A DNA stretch of 64,000 bases. It comes from Prochlorococcus marinus str. MIT 9107. Its GTDB lineage: Bacteria > Cyanobacteriota > Cyanobacteriia > PCC-6307 > Cyanobiaceae. The stretch lies in NCBI RefSeq assembly GCF_000759855.1, contig NZ_JNAI01000006.1:124001-188000 (forward strand), in the 5' to 3' direction. A model generated the notes under the pieces. It was given only the letters and a program-made list of their open reading frames with translations, was not told the DNA's origin and made no database searches. The position numbers and the translations under genes were made by a program. Below, in pieces: positions 18,726 to 27,538 of this stretch. Positions within the stretch are counted from its first letter, which is position 1. Each line of letters opens with the position of its first letter.

Positions 18726-19472
18726 TTAATAACATGCCATACCATTAGGTTGCTGTTTAACTAACTCAAAAAATTCCTGTTTAAGACTATGATCATGTCT
18801 AAAATCTCCTCTTACTATGGAATTTATCATACTGGTATTAGGCTCTTTTACCCCTCTCCAACACATACAATAATGCTTAGCCTTAACCAAAATTGCTAGA
18901 CCTTTTGGTTCGCATAATCTCTCTATTTCATCTGCGAGTATCATTACAGCTTCTTCCTGAATATGAGGTCTAGAAAAGACCCAATCAGCTACTCTTGCAA
19001 ACTTAGAGATTCCTATGACTTTGTCTCCTGGCTTAATTCCAATCCAGCAATCTCCAATAATTGGGACCATATGATGGGAGCAAGCAGAGCGAACACTTAT
19101 GGGACCGAGGGTGTATATTTCATCTAATTTTTTTGCATTAGGAAAATCAGTAACATTAGGTCGTTTATGATATCTACCTTTAAATACTTCTTGCAAATAC
19201 ATTTTTGCAACTCTCTCAGCTGTCTCCTGTGAGTTATGGTCGTTATCAATATCAATAACTAATGATTTAAGTAAATCTCTGACTTTCGTTGCCACTTCCT
19301 TTTGAAGAATTTCTAATTCGCCTGGATTAATAAAATCAGAAATATTATCGTTAGCATGAAATCTTTTCTTATTCAGTTTTATTCTTTCTCTGATTATTTC
19401 AGAGATAAGTTTGTTACTTATTTTGTCACTAAAAGATTTTTTAATATTATCGTTAGGTAATGTAGAAGTCAT
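18726..19472 (-). CDS. folE: GTP cyclohydrolase I, type IA
   Basis: A 248-residue enzyme that makes 7,8-dihydroneopterin triphosphate, the first step of folate and pterin synthesis. The zinc site is complete, with SACSHHMVPIIGDCWIGI and HYCMCWRGVKEPNTSM supplying the ligands, so it is the zinc-dependent FolE type. The first 60 residues form a polar extension. The ATG at 19472 was kept. The pterin theme recurs in this window with the true pterin dehydratase at 60444. Confidence 0.95.
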   Translation of the reverse strand: MTSTLPNDNIKKSFSDKISNKLISEIIRERIKLNKKRFHANDNISDFINPGELEILQKEVATKVRDLLKSLVIDIDNDHNSQETAERVAKMYLQEVFKGRYHKRPNVTDFPNAKKLDEIYTLGPISVRSACSHHMVPIIGDCWIGIKPGDKVIGISKFARVADWVFSRPHIQEEAVMILADEIERLCEPKGLAILVKAKHYCMCWRGVKEPNTSMINSIVRGDFRHDHSLKQEFFELVKQQPNGMACY

Positions 19473-19615
19473 GGAATTGTTATCAGAAAAATAATCTGCA
19501 AACTTAATTACTTTATATTCTCAAGTGCTATTTTACCTATACACTATATCACAAATTAATGTTCATTAGAGAGAAGAAGAAGCCAAAAAATTCGCTAAAA
19601 ATAAAATTCAGCCAT

Positions 19616-20365
19616 TCAAAAGGCACCTCCCGCAGGCATCAAGGTTAAGTCTTCGATTAACTGTGATTCTGGTTGTTGAGCCATATAAAGGATAGTATTT
19701 GAAACCTCGTTTGATGAGAGCATAGAGGTTCTATCAAAATCAGAATTAATTGATTCGGAGTCCCAAAGAGGAGTATTTACTGAACCTAGAGTAATTGTGC
19801 ATGCTCTGATTGAATTAGATCTCTCCTCCTCCCTCAAGCATTTTGTAAACATGGTGAGTGCAGATTTCGAAATACAATATGCTCCCCATTGGGGGAAAGC
19901 ATTATAAGACGCATGGCTACTAACATTTATTACTAAACCACCATTTTTTCTCATTTGAGGAACAATTGAGCCGCAAATTTGAAAAACACTTGTGAGGTTT
20001 ATTTGAATAGTTTGTTCCCATTGTCTCAAATCCATTTCAACTAAGGGGCTATTAAATGCACAACCAGCATTATTTATCAAGACTGAAGGGCACCCATATT
20101 TCTCAATTGCTTCTTTAACACAATGTTCTATTTCTGAAGAATTAGATAAATCGCATTTAACTAGACTAATTTTTGATTTAGTAGCCAATAATTCACCCTT
20201 GAGTTTATCCATTAAATCAATATTTCTGGAAAGTAAAATCAAATCCCAGCCAGCATTCGCAAAAGTAATTGCGGTAGATCTACCAATACCTTTAGTAGCA
20301 CCTGTTATAAAAGCTAGTTTCAATTTATTCAGTTTTTTGGGGAATTTCACTGTAAATCTCTTCAA
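19616..20365 (-). CDS. Short-chain dehydrogenase/reductase
   Basis: An NAD(P)-dependent oxidoreductase of up to 249 residues. The nucleotide motif is ITGATKGIG, followed by [19 protein letters not shown] and the catalytic YCISK. The substrate is unknown. FabG-like activity would fit its place after accA in the fatty-acid/alkane cluster, but that is inference. The listed TTG start overlaps accA by 41 bases. A second TTG at 20323, just past the accA stop, would give [14 protein letters not shown], the more usual SDR N-terminus, and is at least as likely. Confidence 0.85.
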   Translation of the reverse strand: MKRFTVKFPKKLNKLKLAFITGATKGIGRSTAITFANAGWDLILLSRNIDLMDKLKGELLATKSKISLVKCDLSNSSEIEHCVKEAIEKYGCPSVLINNAGCAFNSPLVEMDLRQWEQTIQINLTSVFQICGSIVPQMRKNGGLVINVSSHASYNAFPQWGAYCISKSALTMFTKCLREEERSNSIRACTITLGSVNTPLWDSESINSDFDRTSMLSSNEVSNTILYMAQQPESQLIEDLTLMPAGGAF

Positions 20366-21332
20366 TATTATTTGCTTCGATAAATTTACCTAAAACCCTA
20401 AATTTTTTATATCTTTCCTCAATTAGTTCATCTTTACTCATTTTTAATAAAGCATTAAGGTGTTTCTCAATAGCCCCCTTTAGTGTATTGCCAGCGTCTA
20501 AAGGAGCCCAATTGTTTCCCCCAGAAGGCTCTGGTAAAACTTCATCTATTATCCCCAATTTAAGTAGATCTTTACCTGTAATTTTTAGTGCTGATGCTGC
20601 TTCTGAGGCCTTTGCCGCATCTCTCCACAAAATTGATGCACATGCTTCTGGACTGGCAACTGTATAAACACTATGTTCAAACATTAATAACCTATCTGCG
20701 ACACCTATTCCGAGTGCGCCTCCAGAACCACCTTCTCCAATGACAGTAGCAACTATAGGAACTTTCAATCCAAACATTTCCCTCAAGTTTCTTGCTATCG
20801 CTTCTCCTTGTCCTTGCTCTTCGGCGGTTAAACCAGCATAGGCTCCAGGAGTATCAATAAATGTAAGAATTGGCAAGGAAAATCTATCAGCATGCTGCAT
20901 TAATCTAAGAGCTTTTCTGTACCCTCCTGGTTTGGCCATCCCAAAGTTTCTTACTACATTTTCTTTCGTATCTCTTCCTTTCTGATGCCCTAACATCAAG
21001 ACTGGACGATTATTTATAGAACCTATCCCTCCAATTAGTGCCATATCATCGCCACCATTTCTATCTCCATGTAACTCAATCCAGTCATCACAGAACATTT
21101 GAACAAAGTCCAAAGTACTTGGTCTTTGGGGATGTCTTGCTACTTGAATCTTTTGCGCAGGTGTTAGTGATTTGAATATTTCTTCTCTTCTCCTGGCAGC
21201 TAAGGTTTCAAGCTGCAGAAGCTGTTGACTAACATCCACTTCTGAATCTCGAGCTAATTCTTTAATTTGCTCTATTTGTTTCTCCAGTTCAACAAGAGGC
21301 TTTTCAAAATCAAGAAGGTAGCGTTTAGCCAT
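20325..21332 (-). CDS. accA: Acetyl-CoA carboxylase carboxyltransferase subunit alpha
   Basis: This 335-residue subunit, with AccD, transfers the carboxyl group from biotin to acetyl-CoA to give malonyl-CoA. Conserved segments are [75 protein letters not shown] and [19 protein letters not shown]. It starts 3 bases after aar, so fatty-acid initiation and acyl-ACP reduction are probably co-transcribed. The length is normal. Confidence 0.97.
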   Translation of the reverse strand: MAKRYLLDFEKPLVELEKQIEQIKELARDSEVDVSQQLLQLETLAARRREEIFKSLTPAQKIQVARHPQRPSTLDFVQMFCDDWIELHGDRNGGDDMALIGGIGSINNRPVLMLGHQKGRDTKENVVRNFGMAKPGGYRKALRLMQHADRFSLPILTFIDTPGAYAGLTAEEQGQGEAIARNLREMFGLKVPIVATVIGEGGSGGALGIGVADRLLMFEHSVYTVASPEACASILWRDAAKASEAASALKITGKDLLKLGIIDEVLPEPSGGNNWAPLDAGNTLKGAIEKHLNALLKMSKDELIEERYKKFRVLGKFIEANNIEEIYSEIPQKTE

Positions 21333-21335
21333 AAT

Positions 21336-22376
21336 TTAAACAGTTAGTACTTTAGGCTGCTTATCAAGTCCAATCGCAGAAAAACCATGTTTCAATGAGG
21401 CTGCTCCAATAAATTCCATTTTTTCAAGAGAAATGTTATTTCTTCCCCAGCTAAAGTTGGTATGACACTTTTCAAATTCTAAAATCATAGCTTCTGCAAA
21501 GCAAGCAAACATCTCTCTCTGAGGGTTTTGCATTTCTGCTAGTTCCATCATATTCCATCCGATATCATTAAAAAACTCTACGATACCTCCTTTTAAAACA
21601 TGAATATTTTCACCCTGAAATTTCTCATCAAGATTTTTAGGGTATCCACCGTCAATCATTAAACATGGTTTTTTAAAATTATAAGTATCAATTTCAATAG
21701 TTTTAGGCATGCTTGCAACCCATACAACGATATCAGCCAGAGGTAATGCCTCATCTAAACTTTTTATAGTGCCGCCATCTAATTCTTTTTGCAACTGAGC
21801 TAATGGTTCTCGTTGTCTGGCTACCATAAGAAGTTCTGAGATACCAGTTTTATTGATAAGCCATCTACAAACAGCACTTCCAATATCCCCTGTAGCACCA
21901 ATTACAGCAACAGTTGCGGTTTTGAGGTCTATCCCTATGCGAGGAGCATTTATTTCTAGTTGTTTACAAATAACCCAAGCGGTATGAGTATTGCCAGTAG
22001 TAAACCTTTCCCACTCTAATGAAGTATTTCTAATTTGTTTATGCTGAAGGAGATTGAAATTCTCGAATATTATAGAAGTAAATCCCCCTAAAGCAGTAAT
22101 ATTAATCCCTTTTTTCTGAGCTAGTTCCATAGCATTTAATACTTTTCTTCTCGCCGTTTTAAACCTAGAAAGCATTTCAGGGACAAAGCAGGAATCTATA
22201 TAAGAACCTTCAATAGATATTCCAGTAGCACTCTTAACTTCTACATTTTCAACCAACTGAGGAGGCGCTGTACACCAAACATCCAGGTCACCATCTGCAA
22301 TATGATCGAAGCCTAGTAATGAAGCTTTTCTTTTTGCATCTTCAAAACTAGTTGAGTGGCCTATTAACCCAAACAT
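21336..22376 (-). CDS. aar: Long-chain acyl-[acyl-carrier-protein] reductase (AAR)
   Basis: A cyanobacterial enzyme of 346 residues that reduces fatty acyl-ACP to the aldehyde, the first step of alkane formation. It opens with [18 protein letters not shown] and has a Rossmann motif [14 protein letters not shown] near residue 160, both hallmarks of the family. Its partner ado lies 112 bases upstream on the same strand. The pair makes heptadecane/pentadecane-type hydrocarbons in picocyanobacteria. No loss of motifs is seen. Confidence 0.96.
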   Translation of the reverse strand: MFGLIGHSTSFEDAKRKASLLGFDHIADGDLDVWCTAPPQLVENVEVKSATGISIEGSYIDSCFVPEMLSRFKTARRKVLNAMELAQKKGINITALGGFTSIIFENFNLLQHKQIRNTSLEWERFTTGNTHTAWVICKQLEINAPRIGIDLKTATVAVIGATGDIGSAVCRWLINKTGISELLMVARQREPLAQLQKELDGGTIKSLDEALPLADIVVWVASMPKTIEIDTYNFKKPCLMIDGGYPKNLDEKFQGENIHVLKGGIVEFFNDIGWNMMELAEMQNPQREMFACFAEAMILEFEKCHTNFSWGRNNISLEKMEFIGAASLKHGFSAIGLDKQPKVLTV

Positions 22377-22487
22377 TGAAAATTTATTAATAGTTTTTTA
22401 TACAATGTTATGAACAATAGCACAGAGAAACGTACTTAATTAGAAATGATTAATTATCTTAGAATGCTTAATTAAGGAAAAATATAA

Positions 22488-23219
22488 TTAAACAATTGCT
22501 GCCATAGCCATTCTGGCAATTTCTCTATTATCTAATCCCATTTCTAATAGTGCATCTTGATAAGCGATCATAAACTCTTCCATCAACTCTTCTTTGTCCA
22601 TAGATAGAGTTGCAGCATCTTCGGCGACTTGATCAAGCATTTTTTTTATTAATGGTAAATTTACTTTATTGGCTGCTATTAATTCATCTTTACAAGTATG
22701 CAGATTTTCTTTAAGCCATTTCTCACCATAATTTAAATGCAAATACTCATCATTTACAACACCTTGAGTAATTTTTTTTGCGAATGGATCAGCAACTCTT
22801 ATATACACGTGATAAGCAGAAATAGCAAAAGCTTCGATTAAAATGGCTTGAATAAGAAGACAAGTAGTTAGGTTCCCATCTTTTAAAGCTATCTGGAAAT
22901 TACCATGTAACTTTGAAAAGAATTCCTTAGCAAAAGGCATATCTGCTTCGACACCTAAATTCTTACCACATGCAGTAAAACCTCTTTTATGTTTAAGCTC
23001 CATTTTTGCCAGTTTGGTCAATTCTTCCGAATCATTGGGTAAAAGAGTGGCTATAGAAATATAGTTGTCGTAAGCTTCCTGTTCGCCTTCTATAACAATT
23101 GCATTTATTCTGCTATAAGCATCTTTGTAAGCATCCGTGGTGAAATCAGGCAGATTTGCTGTTTCATTATCAGCTGATCCTTCTAATTGGATGTTTTTAT
23201 TAGATTCTAGAGTTTGCAT
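22488..23219 (-). CDS. ado: Aldehyde-deformylating oxygenase (alkane synthase)
   Basis: A ferritin-like di-iron enzyme of 243 residues that turns fatty aldehydes into alkanes and formate. The helices carry the metal-binding ExxH motifs: VIEGEQEAYDNY, KMELKHKRGF, EAFAISAYHVY and NDEYLHLNYGE. The frame is open from 23246, but the ATG at 23219 (MQTLESNK) matches the start I know from Prochlorococcus orthologues. It is the first gene of the ado-aar-accA cluster. Confidence 0.96.
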   Translation of the reverse strand: MQTLESNKNIQLEGSADNETANLPDFTTDAYKDAYSRINAIVIEGEQEAYDNYISIATLLPNDSEELTKLAKMELKHKRGFTACGKNLGVEADMPFAKEFFSKLHGNFQIALKDGNLTTCLLIQAILIEAFAISAYHVYIRVADPFAKKITQGVVNDEYLHLNYGEKWLKENLHTCKDELIAANKVNLPLIKKMLDQVAEDAATLSMDKEELMEEFMIAYQDALLEMGLDNREIARMAMAAIV

Positions 23220-23332
23220 GAAAGTAATTTTTAGCTCATTATGCATGAATATTACATGATTATAGTGAGTTTATTTAAATATCATGAAAATAGTTTCAAT
23301 TGTAAAGTCACATTTTTTTATTTAGAAATATT

Positions 23333-24127
23333 TTAATTTAAATTTGGCCAATCAGATTTCATTAGATTCATTATCAATTTAAACCAATGGTTAATCAATA
23401 ATTCCTTTAAATCTTTCCCTAAGGACTCATTTGCCCCTCTGCTATCACCAATAACACCAGATTTACTCAAGTCATTAGTAAGCCAAGCAGTTGGAGCATT
23501 TCCCTCTAAACTCCAACCCTCTGGGATTTCTCCTTTAGTGCCTTCATGTGGACGTTCATCCCCTACTAATTCTGGTTTTAAAGCAAGCATCAAACTTGTC
23601 TCAGCTAAGGAAGCATGAAGTCCATGCTCGATCTCAGCTTTTGATAACAATTCACTTAATCCATCAACACCACTCCAAAGAAAACAAGGGAAAACTGCCA
23701 TCCCAGGGGCAAAACTTCTTAACTCTCTTGCAGCTGTATTTAATAATGAGATTTGACCTCCATGTCCATTAATCAATATCAGTCTTTTAAAACCCATTTC
23801 AGATAATTGTCCTCCTACTTCTTTAATCATGGAAGTTATTAAATTTGAGGAAAGGGAAATTGTCCCAGCAAAACCCTTATGTTCTGGAGAAAAACCTATA
23901 TATTGAGTTGGAAGTATTTTTAAGGGAATCTCAGAAGAGAATAATTTAAGAACTTCGATAATGATTTCCTCAACAAAAATACTATCTGTAGCAAGAGGCA
24001 AATGCGGCCCATGTTGCTCAACGGCGCCAAATGGCCAAATCACTGTTGATCTTTTTTCTTCTGCAATACTTTCAATTTCTTGCCAATTTAAATATTCAAA
24101 TTTATTAGGTATTGGTTTAAAGTTCAT
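23333..24127 (-). CDS. Creatininase-family amidohydrolase
   Basis: A cytoplasmic metal-dependent hydrolase of 264 residues. The metal-ligand motifs VEQHGPHLPLATDS near residue 40 and INGHGGQISLL near residue 118 are clear, as is EHGLHASLAETS further on. The family includes creatininase, formamide hydrolases and MftE-type peptidases, and the true substrate here is unknown. It lies 113 bases upstream of ado on the same strand, but I see no chemical link to alkanes. Confidence 0.85.
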   Translation of the reverse strand: MNFKPIPNKFEYLNWQEIESIAEEKRSTVIWPFGAVEQHGPHLPLATDSIFVEEIIIEVLKLFSSEIPLKILPTQYIGFSPEHKGFAGTISLSSNLITSMIKEVGGQLSEMGFKRLILINGHGGQISLLNTAARELRSFAPGMAVFPCFLWSGVDGLSELLSKAEIEHGLHASLAETSLMLALKPELVGDERPHEGTKGEIPEGWSLEGNAPTAWLTNDLSKSGVIGDSRGANESLGKDLKELLINHWFKLIMNLMKSDWPNLN

Positions 24128-24193
24128 TAATTTTATTTTTGAGTACTAACATTTAGAGTATGTTAATAATTAATTATCCTTATTTTACCTACG

Positions 24194-25408
24194 ATGGGAG
24201 TAAGTAATAAAAATGCCCCAAATAATAACCAAAAAGAGGGCAATAAAAAAGATTTAAAGAAACCTCTCCAGGTTATTCACATAAGCAAAAAAGATACTGA
24301 AAAAAAATCTCCAGAGATACAAAATGAGAAAACTAATTCGCAAGAAAAAATTAAAAACGAAACTATCGCAATCAAGCCTCAATTAATCAAAGATAAATCA
24401 GTAAAAGAAATTGAGAACAACAATGCAATCCTAAAAAATTTAGATGTTTCTCAGAAAGATTTAAGTAATCCACTAGATTTTTCTGCACAAAACACAGGCT
24501 TTGAATTAGAAAGAGTAGTTGACGAATTCGATTTTGATGAGAGTGCATTTTTGGAGGCTTTAAATGCAAATGAGCCCATAGGGTCTGAAGGAGAGACGAT
24601 TTCAGGGAAAGTTATAGCAATCGAAAGTGATGGTCTATATGTTGACATTGGAGGGAAAGCTCCTGGTTTTATGCCAAAAAAAGAATGCGGGTTAGGTGTG
24701 ATAACAAACTTTAAGGAGAAATTTTCTATCGGGCTTGAAATGGAAGTTTTGGTGATCAAGGAACAAAATGCAGATGGGATGGTAACAGTAAGTGCTAGAG
24801 CATTAATTCTTAGACAAAGTTGGGAGAAAGTTTCAAGTTCTGCAAAAAATGGAGAATTAATTGACGTCTTAATTAATGGATTTAATAGAGGCGGGCTTAC
24901 ATGCGATGTAGATGGATTGAGAGGATTCATCCCAAGATCACAACTTGAAGACGGTCAAGATCATCAATCTTTTGTTGGAAAAAATATAAAAGTAGCGTAT
25001 CTGGAGGTGAATCCAGAAACCAGAAAATTAGTTCTATCTGAAAAGAAGGCATCATTAGTCTCTAAAATTACAAGTCTAAAATTGGGTCAATTAATTGAAG
25101 GAAAAGTTTTAGCGACAAAACCATATGGCTTTTTTATTGATTTAGGTGGAGCTAGTGGACTTCTTCATCAATCCTCAATAACAAATGGATCGATTCGTAC
25201 TTTGCGAGAAATTTTTCAAGAAGGAGAAACAATAAAAGCTCTAATATCTGAAATTGACCTCGAAAAAGGTCGCATTGGTCTCAATACAGCACTCCTAGAA
25301 AACTCTGCTGGAGAATTAATTATTGATAAGCAAAAAGTCATGCAAGAAGCGACAGAGAGAGCACTAAAAACCAAAGCACTCTTCGATAAAAAAGAACAAG
25401 ATAAATGA
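24194..25408 (+). CDS. S1-domain RNA-binding protein (ribosomal protein S1 homologue)
   Basis: A 404-residue protein with a lysine-rich, disordered first 110 residues and then three S1 (OB-fold) domains: from about 135 (SGKVIAIESDGLYVDIGGKAPGF), about 215 (LIDVLINGFNRGGLTCDVDG) and about 290 (EGKVLATKPYGFFIDLGG). Cyanobacteria carry a second S1-like protein of this kind, thought to act in translation or RNA binding. Its stop overlaps the start of the Tab2-like gene (ATGA), so the two are translationally coupled. Confidence 0.85.
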   Translation: MGVSNKNAPNNNQKEGNKKDLKKPLQVIHISKKDTEKKSPEIQNEKTNSQEKIKNETIAIKPQLIKDKSVKEIENNNAILKNLDVSQKDLSNPLDFSAQNTGFELERVVDEFDFDESAFLEALNANEPIGSEGETISGKVIAIESDGLYVDIGGKAPGFMPKKECGLGVITNFKEKFSIGLEMEVLVIKEQNADGMVTVSARALILRQSWEKVSSSAKNGELIDVLINGFNRGGLTCDVDGLRGFIPRSQLEDGQDHQSFVGKNIKVAYLEVNPETRKLVLSEKKASLVSKITSLKLGQLIEGKVLATKPYGFFIDLGGASGLLHQSSITNGSIRTLREIFQEGETIKALISEIDLEKGRIGLNTALLENSAGELIIDKQKVMQEATERALKTKALFDKKEQDK

Positions 25409-26310
25409 ACATCAATCAAAAAATGGAACCAAGTCTTGAATTAAAAATTTCAGATTGGGAGTTAGACTTTTACTCAAGACCAATTATTGAATCAAATCAA
25501 AAAAAAAGGTGGGAGTTAATTATTTGTTCTACAAGAAATTATAAAACAGAAGATATTTTTCTTTGGAATAAAAAATGCCCTGCCAATGAAGTTAATTCAG
25601 TATGGCTTACAAAGGCACTAAATGAAGCAATAAGTGAAGCAAAAAAACAAGGGTGGGCGAAACCTTCAATAGTTCGATTCTGGAGGTCGTCAATGAAATC
25701 GATCATTAAGAAATCTCTGGAAGCCTTAAGTATTGAAGCTCTTATAAGTAGAAGAACTTACGATTTATTCGATAGAATCGAATTTCTTGAAAAAGAGATT
25801 TATCCAAAGGAAAAAGGTTATGTAAGAGGGATACTAGCTCCTACTTTTACTTCCAAAATGGAAAACTCCCCTACACCTCTACCAGAAGCAGTGAGGGGTG
25901 ATGCTTTAACTATCTCTGAAATATCAATTGGTGAACTAAAATCAGCAGAAAATTGGCCTATGGAATTTGGAGATATTTTCCCAATTCAGCAAGATTTGAA
26001 TAATAATAACTTAGTTCCAGGATTAAGACTTTTTAGTAAAGATAGATCATTAGCACTTTCTGCATGGTTCAGTTGTTTAGAACCTATTAAATTAACTATA
26101 AGTAAGAACCAACTCATTCTTGAAGCTTCAGAAGACGATAAGTGGCTAGTAACAGATTTGCCAGAAAAAGATGCAAACATTTTAAGCACGAAGTTTTTAG
26201 AGAATAAAAAAAATTCTTTTGGTTATCAATTTATTTCCATACAGTCAACGCCATACGTCGAAAAATTTGCAGGATTCTGGATCCTGAGAGATATTGAATT
26301 AATTTCATAA
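25405..26310 (+). CDS. Tab2/Atab2-like RNA-binding protein (DUF1092)
   Basis: A 301-residue protein of the family whose plant and algal members bind RNA and promote translation of photosystem I psaB (and in plants photosystem II) mRNAs. The N-terminal WELDFYSRPIIESNQKKRWELIIC is the family hallmark, and it ends GFWILRDIELIS. It overlaps the upstream S1-domain gene by 4 bases and is followed at once by the PgeF-type gene. An in-frame ATG at 25423 is an alternative start. The role in cyanobacteria is inferred from the eukaryotic members. Confidence 0.88.
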   Translation: MNINQKMEPSLELKISDWELDFYSRPIIESNQKKRWELIICSTRNYKTEDIFLWNKKCPANEVNSVWLTKALNEAISEAKKQGWAKPSIVRFWRSSMKSIIKKSLEALSIEALISRRTYDLFDRIEFLEKEIYPKEKGYVRGILAPTFTSKMENSPTPLPEAVRGDALTISEISIGELKSAENWPMEFGDIFPIQQDLNNNNLVPGLRLFSKDRSLALSAWFSCLEPIKLTISKNQLILEASEDDKWLVTDLPEKDANILSTKFLENKKNSFGYQFISIQSTPYVEKFAGFWILRDIELIS

Positions 26311-26319
26311 ATTTAGTTT

Positions 26320-26324
26320 AGGAG
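26320..26324 (+). promoter_or_regulatory. Shine-Dalgarno sequence that fixes an AUU start
   Basis: AGGAG lies 8 bases before ATT at 26333. No ATG, GTG or TTG exists in frame between the preceding stop (26300-26302) and the GTG at 26540, while conserved coding continues through this stretch. This site therefore decides the start of the PgeF-type gene. Confidence 0.55.
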
Positions 26325-26332
26325 CAGGAACT

Positions 26333-27121
26333 ATTCCTTACAAAGAAATATATTTCTCAAAAGCTGAAATTTTCATTCAAAACAAAAAATTTGAGTATTA
26401 TTCATCACCTATCCTTAGTCAAAATAATTTCAAACATGCATACTTTACTAATTCTAGCTCTGAGAAATTTCTTCAATTATTAGGTAATCACTTTAATGAA
26501 AATTACATAAATTGTATTTCCAATCAAATTCACAGTAATGTGATTGTGTTTGGATCACATTCGCAAGAAGGTATCAAGATCGATGCAGATGGTCTTTTTG
26601 GTAATAAATGCAATCAAAACTTATGGGTTTACACAGCTGATTGCATGCCAATATTTTTTGCAGATAAAAGGACAAGAAATGTAGCAGCCTTGCATTGTGG
26701 AAGAAAAGGTTTAGAAAAAAAAATAATAAAAAATCTGGTTAAAATTTACGATAATTTTGGGACATCTAGAGATGACTTACTTGTCGCAATAGGACCAGCG
26801 ATTTCGAAGGAACATTATCTAGTTGATAAAATAACACTCAAAGAATTTTATAGAAATGCCGAAAACAAAAAAATAACGAACAATTTGCCTAAAACTGAAA
26901 AAGATCTTTGTTTTAGTGATTCAAATCACTTCAAAGATCAAAACTTAAATCAACTTGATCTTAAAAGATCTGCCTATAGACAACTTTTAAATGAGAACAT
27001 CCCTAATACAAATATAGACATCTCAAATTTATGCACATACAAATTAAAAAATGAATTTAATTCCTGGAGAAGAAGCAAAACAATCTCGAGGCAATGGAAT
27101 TTTATTTGCTCATATAAATAG
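26333..27121 (+). CDS. pgeF: PgeF/YfiH-type purine nucleosidase or polyphenol oxidase (laccase-domain family), non-canonical AUU start
   Basis: A protein of 262 residues if translation begins at ATT 26333. YfiH-family enzymes act on nucleosides or phenols; PgeF edits peptidoglycan precursors in bacteria. The metal/catalytic triad is His67 (NQIHSN), Cys104 (TADCMP) and His121 (LHCG), with spacings of 37 and 17, close to E. coli YfiH. The first conventional start, GTG 26540, lies after the codon for His67 and would destroy the site. A start near 26333 with the AGGAG before it is therefore the best reading. ATA at 26348 is another option, and a sequencing or frameshift error is not excluded. The gene follows the Tab2-like gene directly. 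Confidence 0.7.
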   Translation: MPYKEIYFSKAEIFIQNKKFEYYSSPILSQNNFKHAYFTNSSSEKFLQLLGNHFNENYINCISNQIHSNVIVFGSHSQEGIKIDADGLFGNKCNQNLWVYTADCMPIFFADKRTRNVAALHCGRKGLEKKIIKNLVKIYDNFGTSRDDLLVAIGPAISKEHYLVDKITLKEFYRNAENKKITNNLPKTEKDLCFSDSNHFKDQNLNQLDLKRSAYRQLLNENIPNTNIDISNLCTYKLKNEFNSWRRSKTISRQWNFICSYK

Positions 27122-27472
27122 TTAACTTGGACAAATTTCACTAGTTAACTCTTTAGCGACTAATAATTCAGTCATCTCCTTAGTTCCTTTAATATTAAAA
27201 ACTTTGGCTAACAAAACATTCTCTTTGAAACCAAAAGGTTTTATTTTCACTTTGCTTCCTCTTGGGAATTCACTCTTAAGTAAATTAGTTGCTTCTAGTT
27301 CATCATTTTCATTTACATCTACACAAAATAATCCAAGAGTTAAATTCCTATTTTGATCCCCCACCAAAATAGTATTTGAACTTTTAATTTGAAGAATTTC
27401 AGCCGAGTTACCTATTACTGGATTGAGAACAATTAAGCAGACTAAAATTAAAATTTTTGATAATTTTTTCAA
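27122..27472 (-). CDS. Small secreted SNase-like domain protein
   Basis: A 116-residue protein with a signal peptide (MKKLSKILILVCLIVLNPVIGNSA, cleavage near residue 24). The mature part (EILQIKSSNTILVGDQNRNLTLGLFCVDV...RGSKVKIKPFGFKENVLLAKVF..) resembles the barrel of staphylococcal-nuclease homologues, but I do not see the catalytic arginine-glutamate pattern. It may be a non-enzymatic binding domain. It starts at TTG and its stop directly abuts that of the PgeF-type gene on the other strand. Confidence 0.65.
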   Translation of the reverse strand: MKKLSKILILVCLIVLNPVIGNSAEILQIKSSNTILVGDQNRNLTLGLFCVDVNENDELEATNLLKSEFPRGSKVKIKPFGFKENVLLAKVFNIKGTKEMTELLVAKELTSEICPS

Positions 27473-27538
27473 TTCGCAAATATCTAAGTTTTTAAATTAT
27501 CTTAAAGTTAATTTTTTAAAATGACGAATTAAAAAAAA

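Noticed and set aside
26540-27121. PgeF-type gene starting at GTG 26540
   Set aside because: This start falls inside the conserved NQIHSNVIV segment and removes the active-site histidine.
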